Shown here in pieces: positions 50,154 through 63,900 of a stretch of DNA of 64,000 nt. The DNA comes from Rotaria macrura (taxonomy: Eukaryota > Rotifera > Eurotatoria > Philodinida > Philodinidae): NCBI GenBank assembly GCA_900239685.1, contig OENT01000605.1, positions 29,399-93,398 of the forward strand, given 5' to 3'. A model generated the notes under the pieces. That model saw nothing but the letters and a program-made list of their open reading frames with translations, made no database searches and was not told the origin of the DNA. Positions within the stretch are counted from its first letter, which is position 1. Every line of letters starts with the position of its first letter. Both the position numbers and the translations under genes were made by a program.

Positions 50154-53100
50154 TAATCCTAATAAGAAGCACTGAGACGTACTTAGATTGACATTTTTGT
50201 TGAAATAGTCACTGGTTGATTACTGTTTTTTTTGAATGAAATCTGTTCATTGGATACAAACATTTGATTATTCATTAATCAAGAAGATTCTGACATCTGC
50301 AGGATGTATGGATTATAAAGCACATTTCTCGTTCAATATTATACTATTACTTATCTAGCAAACCATTCATTCTACTATTTTTTTTATTCAAGTTCTGTTC
50401 TTTTAACAATCATTTTAATCGTGAATTAACTAGACAAGGACAACTACAAAAAACAAAACGAAATAATATCGGCAAAAAACAACTTTTGATGTTCAAGAAT
50501 AACCTACTCAGTTATTGGAAAACTATGAGAATATGATAGGATTGAACTCGTAATACATTGTCAAAATTCGTTGTAATCAATTTAACATTCAATACTAATA
50601 AATGATTGTATCATTCTAAAACGACAATTACCTTGAATGATGAAGTTTATCGGGATCATGTTATTTAACAAAAAAAGGCTCTTCTCTGTCTTTTTAGTAT
50701 TATTGTCAATAAGATGAAAGTATTTCTCTATTTGCATAGAAGCACATACAGCGAGCAAACATGTGACCTAGATTTTCGTTAGCTTCATCACAAGCATCTT
50801 TATGCTTAATAAAACTAAGAATCAACAAATCTTGTTTGTCGTTTATCACAAACCTCGAATTAAAGTAGTATGATTTAAATAGAACGATGAAATTAATTCC
50901 GTCATTACATGTTATTAAGATTGTCTTCGTATTATCAATTTTACTATGAAACTAATTTTTGACTATGCAGACATGTAGTTCTAAGCAATTCATATACAAT
51001 GGCAAAAGAAAAATTCCAAGGTATAGAACTTTTTAAAAACCTATGTAGATCACAGAACAATGGATCATCGGACTTCGATGTCATTGTCATTTTGGTACTG
51101 TTAATGCATACATGTCGTATTGCATTCGATTGATCAGAATTGGAAAAACATGTTTAACCAAGGATTTCGTGATTTTCGACATTTTGCGTTTCGACATTAA
51201 ACAAATTTACCTTTTATTATGAAGTGATAATGAATTTATGACAATGGCGAGATTGATGTTCTATTTTATTTATCTCTGAACATCCGTTATTATTGTATTA
51301 TTTGTGAATGTTTCATTTAATCGAATGTCACAAATTTATATTACAACAATTCAATATCAGAAGAGTTAAACATTAGGTGAAGTAGTCATTCTTCGTCTTC
51401 TTCTTACTCAGAAATGTATTTGGTGTCGAGTAGTAAAGACATAGAGTAATACGCACAATCTATCTATTATCTACGATGAGCTATCAGATATTGTTTAAGT
51501 AGTAATGTCACTATCTTATCACATATTGTCGATTTAAAATTGTTTCTTCCTATTCTATAGCTCATGTAATCATAGTATCCATAATTGACCTAGGTAACTT
51601 TTGTGGATTCATGGCAAATGATTAAAACACAATTACAACTTCAAAAGAAATCTTAAAGTCATAAAATACCATCTTTTGCAAAAACAAACACTTTTACATC
51701 AGACAACAAAAATCACAATCAACAGTGAATTAACACAATAACAGCAATCCTATTGAAATATAACATTGGACATCGTCGCGTAAGTATCAACAATTAAATG
51801 AATTTGACTTTTTCAATTTGCGATTTGGATTAAGTCGAATATAAATTAGTAGATATTCTACCCAAATAGCATAAATTCTTGTTGAAATATTAATGCAACA
51901 ATAGACCGTAAAAGTCTCACACTTGCTTTTAATATTTTGGACTCATGCGAATAAAACTATTATGCGCTCATTTGGTATGCATCTATGTCTGCATAACACA
52001 GAGGTTAAGTGTTACATATATTATATGATGAATTAATAGAAACACAAGTACTAGCCGAGAGAAAAAGGAAATGGCATGTTAAATAGCAGCATCATATTAT
52101 TACTATTTCATGAAGAGTAACAACGATTTCATGGATAATGAACATTCTTTATACATATATAATCCATACGTATATAGTTTCAAAAATATGTCTGATACTT
52201 CGTTTTCTTTTACTGCACTATTTGATCATCGTGAATAAACCTCTTTTAGTTATTAATGACTAATGTCTTTTTGTATCGTTCTATTCGTGATAAAATGCTC
52301 TATTCTATCTGCAAATACATTAAATATTTTAAGCAAACATATTCATGACGTTTTGTGATTCTCAATAATTAATATAATGAAAAGTTTCTTTAGTTTTGAA
52401 ATTGAAATTGAATTCTTGCCTTGTCTAATCGTCAGTTTATAACAAATCCATAAATAACGCTCTATTTATTGCAAAATAAAAATGAAGAAAAACGCTTCCT
52501 AATCTCTTTGACAGAAAACGACTGACATAAATAAGAATCTAGAAAAAAATGACATGTCTCTACTTACCTCTACATTATATATCTAAATACAGAATCGACG
52601 ATTCATCAGGTGTAGTCTGTTTCTGTATGATAAAACTTACTTACATTTGTAAAGACGATATTAAACTTTCTTCTGTTTGTCAGTACTGATTCTTCCATTT
52701 ATTTACATTATATTCGAGTATTTCTTGTATCGAACAGATATATGTATGTGCATAGAAAGAGAGAGAGAGAAAAGTTGGCGTCAGCTGTATGCTTTGCGTA
52801 TTTATACTTACTCAGGTGGAGTGTAAAACGTTGCAAAATTTTCGTCGTGGAAGACATAAATTTCTATGGAAATTTTTTTTTAAAACAAAATTCTTCCAAT
52901 TTAAAGAACGATCCGTTCCCCATGATCAAAGAAAAAGAAATCAAAGTTATGTTAATTATTGATGTTGAAGTCTGCAGCATAAAACTTGTTCTTAATCAAA
53001 ATATACAATCAAACCGTATGTGAGATTTGTAGATGAGATCTACTATGATATTTTTATTCTAATTTTATCTTCCTCCATGCAAGAAATCTAATTCATTCTA

Positions 53101-53642
53101 CACAAGTTAATATTTGGTAACATGTTGTGAGCTTACTGATCGATCGTTCAGGTTTTTGTTTCCTCTCCACTATTGTACATAGAGTATCTTAAACATAGAA
53201 TTAATTTAACAAAAACCTATGATAATCTAAAGTGAGTTTGATCTTTCACCCTATCATTCATATTTATTCGCATTAAGTGGATTTGTTGCTTTAGTTATGA
53301 GGACAGATTGTTTCGGCGATTTTATCTCATATGCGACCTCTGTCTATTCTACACCCCGCATGATGTTCTGTTTGATTGGACCGATATCGAAATAGTTGGT
53401 TGATTGATTGAATGAGCAATGCAATGTCTAACATGATTAACCTGATGATTCATTCAGTCTTATTCTCTTCTCCTCTCTTCTTTCTTTGTTTGCTTGACTC
53501 TACTACTAACACTATATTTTTCTATCCTATCTATCCGAGAATGTATCATTCCTTTTTTTCTAGATGCTATGTTGATGCTAGTATCGATTAGATTATTGAA
53601 TCATAAATAGAATATCCATTTAAGTGAAGAAAATAAATCAAA
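50154..53642. other. Gene-free interval between divergent SLC35D-like and Rac genes
   Basis: Both neighbours point away from this interval, so it should hold both promoters. No coding sequence was recognised. The Rac-proximal part has an acceptor-like CCTTTTTTTCTAG at about 53551-53563, 80 nt before the Rac ATG, compatible with a 5'UTR intron or a trans-splice acceptor. Confidence 0.5.
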
Positions 53643-54614
53643 ATGCAAGCTCTTAAATGTGTTGTAGTCGGCGATGGGTAATTAGACAAGTTTCGTTTTT
53701 CTTGATTTTTTAAATTCTTGAATGAATTTTGTCATTGATTTCAGTGCCGTAGGTAAAACGTGTTTATTGATATCGTATACAACGAATACATTCCCTGGTG
53801 AATATATTCCAACCGTGTTTGATAATTATTCAGCCAATGTTATGGTTGATGGCAAACCAATTAATCTCGGCTTGTGGGATACAGTAAGGAGATAAGAAAA
53901 AAGCATTGTTTGTTTTTTTGTTTAAAAGCAACATTTTTTTATCAATTTATGATTATATAGGCTGGACAAGAAGGTATACTTACACATGAGTACGTTGTGT
54001 TTATTTTTTAACTAGAGTTGTATATTTAGATTATGACCGTCTTCGTCCATTATCTTATCCACAAACAGTAAATTTTGTTTTGTTTTGTTTTTATTTTAAA
54101 GAAAAAACTAGATTACATTTTTGCTTCTTCTAGGATGTCTTTATTATTTGTTTTTCACTTGTTAGTCCAGCTTCGTTTGAGAATGTTCGAGCTAAAGTAA
54201 TTTCTTTTATTGAATAGTTTGTTTCCGTTGACATATCCTATCAATGGAATTCTTTTCAGTGGTATCCTGAAGTAAATCATCATTGTCCCGATACGCCAAT
54301 CATTCTTGTTGGCACGAAACTTGATTTACGCGATGATAAAAATCTTATTGACAAACTTCGAGTAAATGCTTCTTTACTCTTTTTCTTTATTTATTCGTTT
54401 CTATTTTTATTTCTTTTTTGTGTTAAAGGAAAAAAAATTATCGCCGATTTCTTCGCTTCAAGGTGAATCAATGCGTAAAGAAATAGGTGCTCTCAAATAT
54501 CTCGAATGTTCTGCATTAACGCAAAAAGGTTTAAAAACAGTGTTTGATGAAGCCATACGTGCTCATTTATGTCCTAGACCTAAGGCGAAAAAGAAGGGAT
54601 GTATTCTTATTTAA
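53643..54614 (+). CDS. Rac small GTPase
   Basis: Rho-family switch that drives actin remodelling at the plasma membrane. Seven exons: 53643-53677, 53745-53883, 53961-53973, 54030-54067, 54134-54196, 54260-54361 and 54429-54614, in phase, giving 191 residues (Rac1 has 192). The P-loop GDGAVGKT is at 10-17, switch [10 protein letters not shown] contains Thr35, and switch II is DTAGQEDY at 57-64. The TKLD guanine-specificity motif is near 115-118, and ECSAL is near 156-160. A polybasic KAKKK precedes the CAAX box CILI, which predicts geranylgeranylation. Sequence is closer to Rac than to Cdc42 or Rho ([32 protein letters not shown]). Introns are 56-77 nt. Exon 3 is only 13 nt. Exo70 follows 186 bp downstream on the same strand. 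Confidence 0.96.
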
Positions 54615-54620
54615 AATAAA
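54615..54620 (+). promoter_or_regulatory. Poly(A) signal directly abutting the Rac stop codon
   Basis: AATAAA starts at the base after TAA. The Rac 3'UTR would be about 20-30 nt, leaving under 160 bp before the Exo70 start. Confidence 0.6.
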
Positions 54621-54696
54621 GAACATCTGTATCTTTTCTTTTCTGCATGACAAATTGTCTTGTTCGTTTGTTTTTTTTGTATAAGATATTTCCTTT

Positions 54697-54699
54697 AAT

Positions 54700-54740
<41 letters not shown>
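54697..54740. repeat. (AT)n microsatellite between Rac and Exo70
   Basis: AT dinucleotide run interrupted once by an AC (ATATACATATAT), in the 186-bp gap between the two genes. Confidence 0.8.
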
Positions 54741-54768
54741 GAATGATTGTTTATTATTCAAAAAAATG

Positions 54769-54780
54769 AATATTTTTCAG
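54769..54780 (+). promoter_or_regulatory. Candidate splice acceptor 20 nt before Exo70 ATG
   Basis: TATTTTTCAG is a strong 3' splice site, followed by ATTGCTATGCTAAAG and the chosen ATG at 54801. The ATG at 54787 inside this leader meets TGA after four codons, so it is not the start. No donor is obvious between it and the Rac stop. A spliced-leader acceptor is therefore plausible; rotifers are known to trans-splice. Confidence 0.45.
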
Positions 54781-54800
54781 ATTGCTATGCTAAAGAAAAA

Positions 54801-57800
54801 ATGACAGGTGGTGGCGTTTCAATGGCGACTGGACGTGCGTCGGAAGTTAAATTACAAGAGGTAAGACAGAAATCTTTCTAAAAACTGTTTGACAGATTCT
54901 ATACAGTGACTATTTTTCTTTATCGTTTGATTGAATGAGAGATTCTTGTTTTTATTTTTGTATATTCCATAATCTAGTGAAAACAAACATTTGAATAGAT
55001 CATTTCTTCGAGAATGCTTCTTTATATATTTCCTATTGGTAGGTATTAATTGAACAATGAATAGCATTGAATGTAGTTTTAAGTTGAAGATATTATTGTA
55101 AAAGGCAAAGTATTGTCGATGAAAAACTTCATAGATGCATGACAAGAGCAGAGCATTGACAATAGTGATTGTTAAGTCAGTGAAAACTTAAAAGATTTCG
55201 ATATTATGAGCATAACGCTCTAAATCAAATGGCGTGATTATCATAAACTGCGCTACGTAACATTTGAGAATGACGAGTAAAAATATACTTGCTTTTCAAT
55301 TGTTTTCTTATATGTTATAACATTAAGACAAAATACTACTAAATACGAGGATTGTTATTTTTTATTACGAATTAAATGTTCGTAAATATTATATCACGAA
55401 AAACCTATCATCAGTCAAAGTTCTATCACAACCTTAAATACTTATTTCGATTATTGTTTAAGTCATATTCTCGTATTGAACGTCCATGAAAAGGTAATGT
55501 ACGAATATTGAGGATTTTCTAGAACAGAATGGAATAAATCTGTTCTAGTCTAAAACAAATTTACTCATATTTATGTGATAGTCAAACTTAATATATATAT
55601 ATACAACTTCAAGTTAATACACTACAGTTTTGTGAGACATCATCAAATAAATCGAGTTACAAAAATAAACGCAAATGAATCCACACTTAGCATTAGCAAG
55701 TGATAGCAATACGTGATTAGATCCCATCATTTAGCGCAACTATGGAAATGATAAATGAAAATATTGTTTGATTTTCTTGTCATTTGTTGTTTCTACTTTC
55801 ACGTTACATATGATTTGATCCAATAAATAATTATAATTCGCAAAGTCGATAATATGCTAACCGAAAAAAAAAATAGTCAAATTTACATGACGAATTAGTT
55901 TCAGACACTAACTATGGCAAGTAGGATTCTTTCATCTGAAGAAAAAAAAAAGGCTTTTATTATTTTATTCCACTTGATTATTTCAAATGTGCTCATTCGT
56001 GTGATTTTTATCAGTTCAGCGGATGAACTACTTTCAATTGTGAGCATAACTCATGCAAGCGTTCAAGTACTTTTCTATGACACGCAAGTCACGTCATATA
56101 GACATATCTTGAAATCTGTGTACATCAAATATATAAGAAAAGGAAAAGGCTTCAATAGCGAATGATTCAAGAACTCAATTACTGTCGGTTAACTGTTAGT
56201 CTACTTCCAAGTTTAAGTTCAAGGCCCTTCTCACAAATACGATATTTTTTGTACAATGTTAAGATGAGTTATTGTTTTAAGAACAAAACGAAACTCATAC
56301 AAGTGCCTAAAGTGAAAGTCGATAGAATCATAGAAGAAGTGTGATGATCAATAATTATTGAGTAAACATTTTTCTAATGCTTTTAATAAATTCATCGAAT
56401 TGAGAAAAAAAATTCAATGAAGCATACCCTAAAGTATACTTTTGAATTAGTGGTGTAGAAATGAAAAACATGTATTAAATGATAAATGGCTTCTTTGTTG
56501 TTTTGTTTACATAAATGTTCAAATAAGAGAATTAACATTTTCAATAGGAAAAACGTCGTTTAGCCCTTTTACAAGAATCATTATCTCGTTCAAATGTCTT
56601 GACAAGTGGTATGGTTGCAACATTAGATAGTTTTGAACGTAAATTAAAATCATTAGATGAACTTGTTACACCCGTATATGAAGCAACCAATGAATTAAGT
56701 TTACTATTAAATAATGTTGATAAAAGTTTATTATTAGTTGATTCTATTCTTCATTATTATGAAATATGTGGTGAATTACGACCGACCGTATCGTCAGGTC
56801 CAGGAGGAAATCTAACCGATTATTTATCCGAGTTGGACCGTCTTGAAGATGCTGTTCAATATTTTAGACGTGTCACAGCAGTTGCAGAACGTGAACGTGT
56901 TACACAACTATATGATCTTGGACGAAAACGTCTTGTCGAAGAAACTGATAAACTCATGTTAAGATATGCTAATCCCTTATCACCCAAAGAAGTTATGGAC
57001 TTATGTGAAACAATAGGTACAACAACTAAAAATGATATTCATTCAATGCAAGGTTTGTTTCGATAATTAATATTTTAATTTTCGTTACGGATAGTTGACA
57101 CGAATTTCTAGAAGCGGATATGGCTACATTACGAGCAATCATTGAATGGTTTAGTTCGCATGGTTTTCGACAAGGTCTTATTGATTCCTATGCAAACAAA
57201 CGAGGAACGATGATTCGACGTTCACTTCAACTGTAATTTTATTTCTAATAATACAATGAAAAAAAAAATCATTGATTGAATTTCTCTTCATACGTTTTGA
57301 CTAGTCTTGATGAGCATGTGAGAAAAACGTCATTACGTCGTGGATCAACAATGTTAATAACTTCAAGTCCAAATATGTCATCTCAACATGGAATGTCAAA
57401 TTCTGATACATTGAAAAAACAAGGAAGAAGATTAGGGTAAATCAATAGTCATTAAAACTTGTTCGTTTTTTTTATTGAACTATTCATCTACATTAGAAGA
57501 TTTTTCACACCGTAAGTCATATTATAATCATGGCTTCTACTTTTCCTTGCTTTTCACCTTCATAATACATATATACATACATATCGACATACGTATATAT
57601 GTATGTTTATGCAGGCACATGATCGGGATGTTTGTATGATGATTGGATTGGCTGAGAAAATATAGTTTGAAATGATTGCATTCCAAAACGAAACCAAAAG
57701 AATTGTTGCATGTTGATAAAGCATCGCATTCTCTCATGACTAGGTTAAGTCATTGAATAAAGAAAACAGGAAACTATGTGATACATCGTTGGGCTGCTAT

Positions 57801-60800
57801 TCTTACTGGATTGAAGGATTACATCTGCTTCATCTTTGTTTTGACAGTTCAAATTGAATGATCTCTCTTGCATACGAATTTAGTTCACATGTGTGAGCCT
57901 AAAAACAAAAACATTGATCGTATTTTAATCGTGAATGAGAATCATGTTCTATACACTCGCATGTAGTAGAAAGACATTTTTGATCCAATGATATTAGAAC
58001 TGAAATCATAAAAATATCCATACATACTTGTATGTATATTTTTTAATCTACATACGTAAATATGCAGGTTTTGCATCTATATTGAAGATGTCTATGACTC
58101 ATTCTTGATAGCTTCGATTTAGGTAAATATATCTAGTATAGTTTAATTCATTACACAAATATAATACAAGTTGACTTTCTTATACGTGTTGCAGCCAAAT
58201 GCTTGGACTTTTTTTTTCATGAATCTAATAATACAACAAGTTCCCATCGATCTAATGTATATTAGGAATTGAATTCAATCACTAAACATGCATCCTCAAT
58301 ATTGCTTTAGTATATTCCAAGACTAACATATATCATGTGACAAATTTTCCCTAGCACAAAAGACTTACATGTTATAACGTTCAGTGTAATAACGAATTAG
58401 AATAGGAGCAGCGTTTATAAATATCATGCTTCATGCAATGTTTTCCCAAAGAAACCTAAAGATCTATCTTCGATTCTTCATATATTTCAAATTGAAAAAA
58501 TATCTTGTTCTATTTAGGGAAATGAGTCGTCGTTTAATGCGTTCCTCAGCTTCAAGTACACTGCCACGTAACATGAACTCTCCTTTATCATTATCATCAG
58601 CAACGGCTATGGACGATACGATTATCATTGAAACAAGTGATGATCATGATACAAATAACTATAAACTATTGCTCGATGCATTTATTGCACTTTTACAACG
58701 TGATCGAGATCTATTAAATTATGTTTTCCCTCAAGAATTACAATCACTTGTATTTACAAAACTAATTGAATTGCCATTAGCCCACATGCGTGAAGTAGCA
58801 TTGAATTTGTGTGAATCAATCGAGCGTTTACCACATAAATTAGATTCAGGAAAATTTCCTGTTTATGGAATATTTTCTATTTTGAAATGGTTTCTAAAAT
58901 CTCGACCAACATTTTCAAAATTGTATCAAGTATGTAATGCATGAGTTGTTTTTGTTTTTATATTAGAATAGTGCAAGCCTATTTTCTTTGTTTTTCTTTT
59001 GCTTTTGAAAAAAAATAGGAGAGTGACATTGCTCGACGACAACAATTTACGACGCTTTCGGCGACATTCGAACAATCAGTAAGAATTCTAACGAATTCTT
59101 TTTTCAAGCTAATGTCGATGCTTGCGTTTACTTTTCGTTTTAGGCAGTCAATTGTCTTCGAGCTATTCTAGATGAAGTTCGATTAGATTCATCACCACCA
59201 AGTCAAGGTGGTAATGTTCATCCGTTAACATCACATGTTCTAGCTTTTATGGAAGGTCTTCTTGCCTATGAAGATTCGGCTACTATAATTGCTTCGATTT
59301 ATGTAGAACAAGAACAGAGTAAAACAGTTCAATCGAAATATTCTAATGTGTTTTTGTAATTGTTGTGCTTTAATATTTATTTCTAAGAAACAGGTAGCAT
59401 CGGTTTAACAGGAGCAGAGAAAGGTCTATTCGATTTGGGAACATATTTTGGTAGGAACGATCTATTGTTCATTGTTTTAAATGTTTAATCGATGAAAAAA
59501 TTTGTTTAGCTCAATTGGTTCGATGGCTTCATTCAAGTTTATCAAAAAAAACTGATAGTTATGCATCACGTCACGATACAACTATCCGTGCAATATTTCT
59601 TCTTAATAATGTTAATTATCTTCTCAAACGACTTGAAAAGTAACGTGCATCATTATGAAGAACTTGTCTTTTCTTTAAATTTTCTATTTTATTTTCTTAT
59701 TGATTCAGTTCTCCACTATTCGTTATTATTCAACGATGTCAACCTGATCTCAAATCAAAGTATCAAGAGGATTTTAGAATGAGCTTAAAAGATTACACGA
59801 AATGGTATGGGATGAAGAAAAATCATTCTCTCGTGAACGTATGAGAATAACTAGAGTATAGAAGAAACGTGAAATTCAATATTCTGATCATCATCTTACA
59901 ATCGATAGTAAAAACAAACGAATAGTAGAACTACAACCGTTCATATCGAATGGATATAGGTCACGTTCAAGTTATGGAATGCCACTCCTCATTTTACGCT
60001 AAGCGGATATTGTCCGATTCGCTCGTATATTGAAATATCAGATCTTTTGAGTGAACACATTTTACACATAATTCTTGGTAGACTCTGTCCCAACTTGACT
60101 CGTTCTAGTTGTCGTGAATGAAGAGAAATACTAGATGCTGGTTAACATTCTTCTTTGTCCGCTATTTATTAATTTTTCTCACCGATCATGTCTTGCTACA
60201 TGCGAATGCTAATCATCAACGTTAATGGTCGAGCCATGGCAACAAGCATGGACGCATTACTAATAGTAGTAGAATGAATATTTTTAATAAATACAAACGT
60301 ACGATCTCATAGAAATATATGAGAGTTGAATTTTCTATGGAGTCATACGATCGACAATTGTTCGATCTAGTTCTTCTAACATATTCTACTATAAGTTTTA
60401 CGACATGTGTACATATGTTCGTTTTATGATAGTCAATATTGACAAAAGTATATAGTTCAACTTAGACTAACACTGATTTTGTTAAGATAAACGAATGAAT
60501 TTATTTGTATTGTAGTTATACTCCACTAGTTATTGCCATTCAACAAATGCTCGAATATGATAATGTTAATCGTCTATCTGATGGAAAAGTTTGTTGCTTT
60601 TTTATTTTAATTGTAAATAGTTTTATTTTTCTATATAACACATTGTATCATTTAGTTACGTGATCGTGATCGTGAACAATTAAAAGAAAGTTTTGGATCC
60701 GTCAATGCAGCTATTGATAATCTACGACAACAATGTCAAGAATATATCGTTAGTGATGTTGATCTACGTGATCATCTAAGAACAGAAGGCAAAATGTTAA

Positions 60801-60934
60801 TTATGGACATGTTTAAAAATTATTATAGTAAATTTGCAAATAAAGATTTTACAAGAAATCGAGAAAAATATATTCGTTATGATCCAAATATGCTCGAATC
60901 AATAATTGATAATTTTTTTGAACATCGTTTGTAA
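54801..60934 (+). CDS. Exo70, exocyst complex subunit 7
   Basis: Exocyst subunit that docks secretory vesicles at the plasma membrane by binding phosphoinositides and Rho GTPases. Twelve exons: 54801-54860, 56548-57052, 57112-57232, 57305-57436, 58518-58929, 59019-59078, 59144-59318, 59394-59450, 59510-59639, 59709-59804, 60516-60588 and 60656-60934, all in phase, giving 699 residues (human about 650-735). The N-terminal helical rod has EKRRLALLQESLSRSNVLTS and LTDYLSELDRLEDAVQYF. The middle has a Ser-rich insert (RRLMRSSASSTL), and later AIFLLNNVNYLLKRLEK. The C-terminal domain has LRDRDREQLKESFGSV and NREKYIRYDPNMLESIIDNF, close to the family's FTKNPEKYIKY segment. Four introns are long (1687, 1081, 711 nt and none other above 90). 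The exon ending at 59804 is the least certain; its donor (GTATGG) was chosen by phase. Confidence 0.92.
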
Positions 60935-60955
60935 TACATCTATATTTAACTGATA

Positions 60956-60961
60956 AATAAA
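60956..60961 (+). promoter_or_regulatory. Poly(A) signal of Exo70
   Basis: AATAAA about 21 nt after the stop codon; a second overlapping AATAAA-like run follows. Confidence 0.6.
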
Positions 60962-63900
60962 TTTCACATATATACAAATATATAATATAATAACAAGTGA
61001 ATCTTGTAAATAAACATATTTTCATTTTAAAAATTAGTTCCAATAGAAAAACTTGAAGTAGATACATTATATGATAGATGTTGAGTCATCATATTATGAA
61101 AAAAAATAATAATAAATAACAAGAAAACTTTACGTCTTTTTATTCGCTATTATTCAAATAACCGTTTGTAAATAGATTCGATGGACAGTGGAAATATCTG
61201 AGGAAAAAATCTGGAAAAAAGTGATGTTAAATAGTATTGTCAACAGTTGATGGTTCTGCTATGCTTTTCGGAAACAACTGTTCTTCTGAGTATATTTTAT
61301 ATAAATTCGTATAAGCAGTATTAACGATATGGAGAAGCAAATTTAATTCTTTCTCTATGTTGTGAAAGTCCCTATTGTGAAACTTTCACGATAAATGACA
61401 TATCTTATTGTTAAAGAAGGTGCGCCATATTTTTGAGGAACTTTTAAAAAGATTAAGCAACCTAAAACGAGTTTCATCGACGATGAAGATATGTTAAACA
61501 GCGTCTAAATAAGAAAACAAATAATTGCCATGAGACTGAGTTATTCCTTCATAATTTAATTTCATTCTATTAAATAATCTCTTAATGAAAGAAACGATTT
61601 CTGATGTATGTGTATTTAATTGAATTCCAATTTAAGATCAAGATCCAGAAAATTGTAAATCACAGCCGTACAAATAATAATATCATTGTGTTAAATGTTT
61701 GATGAAAAATTAATATGGTCTCCGATGTCTGGTTGCTCAACAGAAACAAGGACAAATTTGTATTTCTCGGCTGATGTAAACTGGTATTGTGAAGTCAGTG
61801 ATTTTCAGCGTGAAATAGTGCATGCATTGCTATTCGAAATTTCCTAAAAACAACTTTTTCAGCTTTTCTTCGCTCGATCATCGAGTCAAAGATTTTATGA
61901 CACATACATAATTATATCCTTGATGATTTATAAATAATAGTTCTTGCAGTGGCAGCAGTTTCTTTTAACTATCCACAGTCTGATAGATTAAAAGCGAAAA
62001 TTGCATGTCCATTTATTTTCCTGATCATTCGAACTTATTTTAATAGTGTTCCTGCTAGATAAAATACTAGGATATATTCATTGGACGAATGAAATTCAAA
62101 CAACATGTGACTAAAATGCTACTTAGAAATAAGCAGATAATATCAATCAAAGAATTTTAAGCATGTTATGCAAATATTAAAAGTACGTACTAGTAATATA
62201 TATATATATATTTCGTCCTCTCTTTGTAGACTAGACAACACTTCAGTATTCTAATCATTCATAATGTTAAATCTGGTGTAAAAATATCGAATATCTATGA
62301 ACATGTTCGAGTTTTGAAATTTTCACCGGTGATTCTGACAACATGGTTGAAATAAAATACAAGACGAAAATTTACATCTGTAATTTTCACTTGAATCAGT
62401 GTGTCAGATTGATAATGAAAATTTTTGTGGTAAATTTTTGTTAGTCATCAAAAGTTTTACTATTCGATTCAAAACTATCCAAGAGTGCATACTTTTTCTT
62501 CGTTCTATTTTAACGAATAATAGAAGACAATAGATCCTATGAACATACGTAATTCCATTTTTCCAATAGAAGAATTCACACTAAAGTTGCAATATAGCAA
62601 CGAATGGAAATAGTACAAAAAAAAACTTTTCGAGAATGTAACAGAACTATCTTTGTACTGAATGTGCCAAATGCGAAAATTCAATAGTGAGACGGAGTTT
62701 CGTTTCTCTTTTAAGAAAACTCGAATGCTGGGTGCATCATAAATTTATCTTAATTGCAAAAAACGTTTTGAACTATTCATCATATATCGTTGAAAATAAT
62801 TTATAATATTAAGTTTATATCACGTCCAGAAATTGATAATCTTTTACATGATGTAAGTCTACCTAGATGGCTATATTGACACAAGCATAATTGCATGGCT
62901 GAACTATACGATATACAATTGCAAGGCATTCTTGTTTTCAAACGAATCATCTCAATAATTTTTATGGCATCTTACTGACTACCTTGTAACATGTATTTAT
63001 TCTTGCGGATAGTTTTTTCATATTGATGTCGGAGTGAACTGATTGTTATTAAAATTATTGGCCATGACTACAAAATGTCCTTCCTTTCTCTTACAGTGTC
63101 GTGTTCTTTTCAATAGAAATTGGTTTTATTGGAGCAATAAGCCAGTCAAAGTAAATATTTAAGAATATACATGAATATAACAAATGACGATGCTAAAAAA
63201 TGACTGTTATTGCAATACTACCTATTGTTTCACTGCAAATGACTCGAGATATTAATGTAAATGCTTCATGATCACAGAAATCTTCACGAAAAAGTTATAC
63301 ATCCAATCAGATGCAATTTAAGGTCATGCTAAATGCACAACATAGACGTTTTCTTTGACGTATTATATTACTATAAAAATCAATTTCAAATTTAGAATTA
63401 ATACTCAGATTACGCTTTTCATATATGCGTATGAATATGCATCTACCGAACCGCAGAGAGTTCAGACTCGGTGGCATAATTATATATGAAACTTATATAG
63501 TTATTACCCGATAAAATTCAACTTGACTCAATGCATGCTTCTTCATGCCAATAAAATACGCGAAAATTACAATGAAATTAAAATATATATGATCTATTAC
63601 AAGCATATATTCACTTTGCGAATTTTTCGTTCTTTTCACAATTATGTATCACTATAATGCAACTTGCTTGACAGTAGCACTGATTTTTTAATGTTAGAGA
63701 ATAGAAATATTACAAGAAACACTTAAAGCATGTCTTGAACAGTGAAATGGCATTCTAGAAATCGACTTTGTTGATACTGGACTTGTTATACTTGATAGAC
63801 TAGCAGGATCAGTTGCTGTCGATACTGCTATTGACGTTGCATTTCTAATGAATTTTGATAATATTGAATAAGTAGTTAGTATTTTCACGAGTAATTATTA

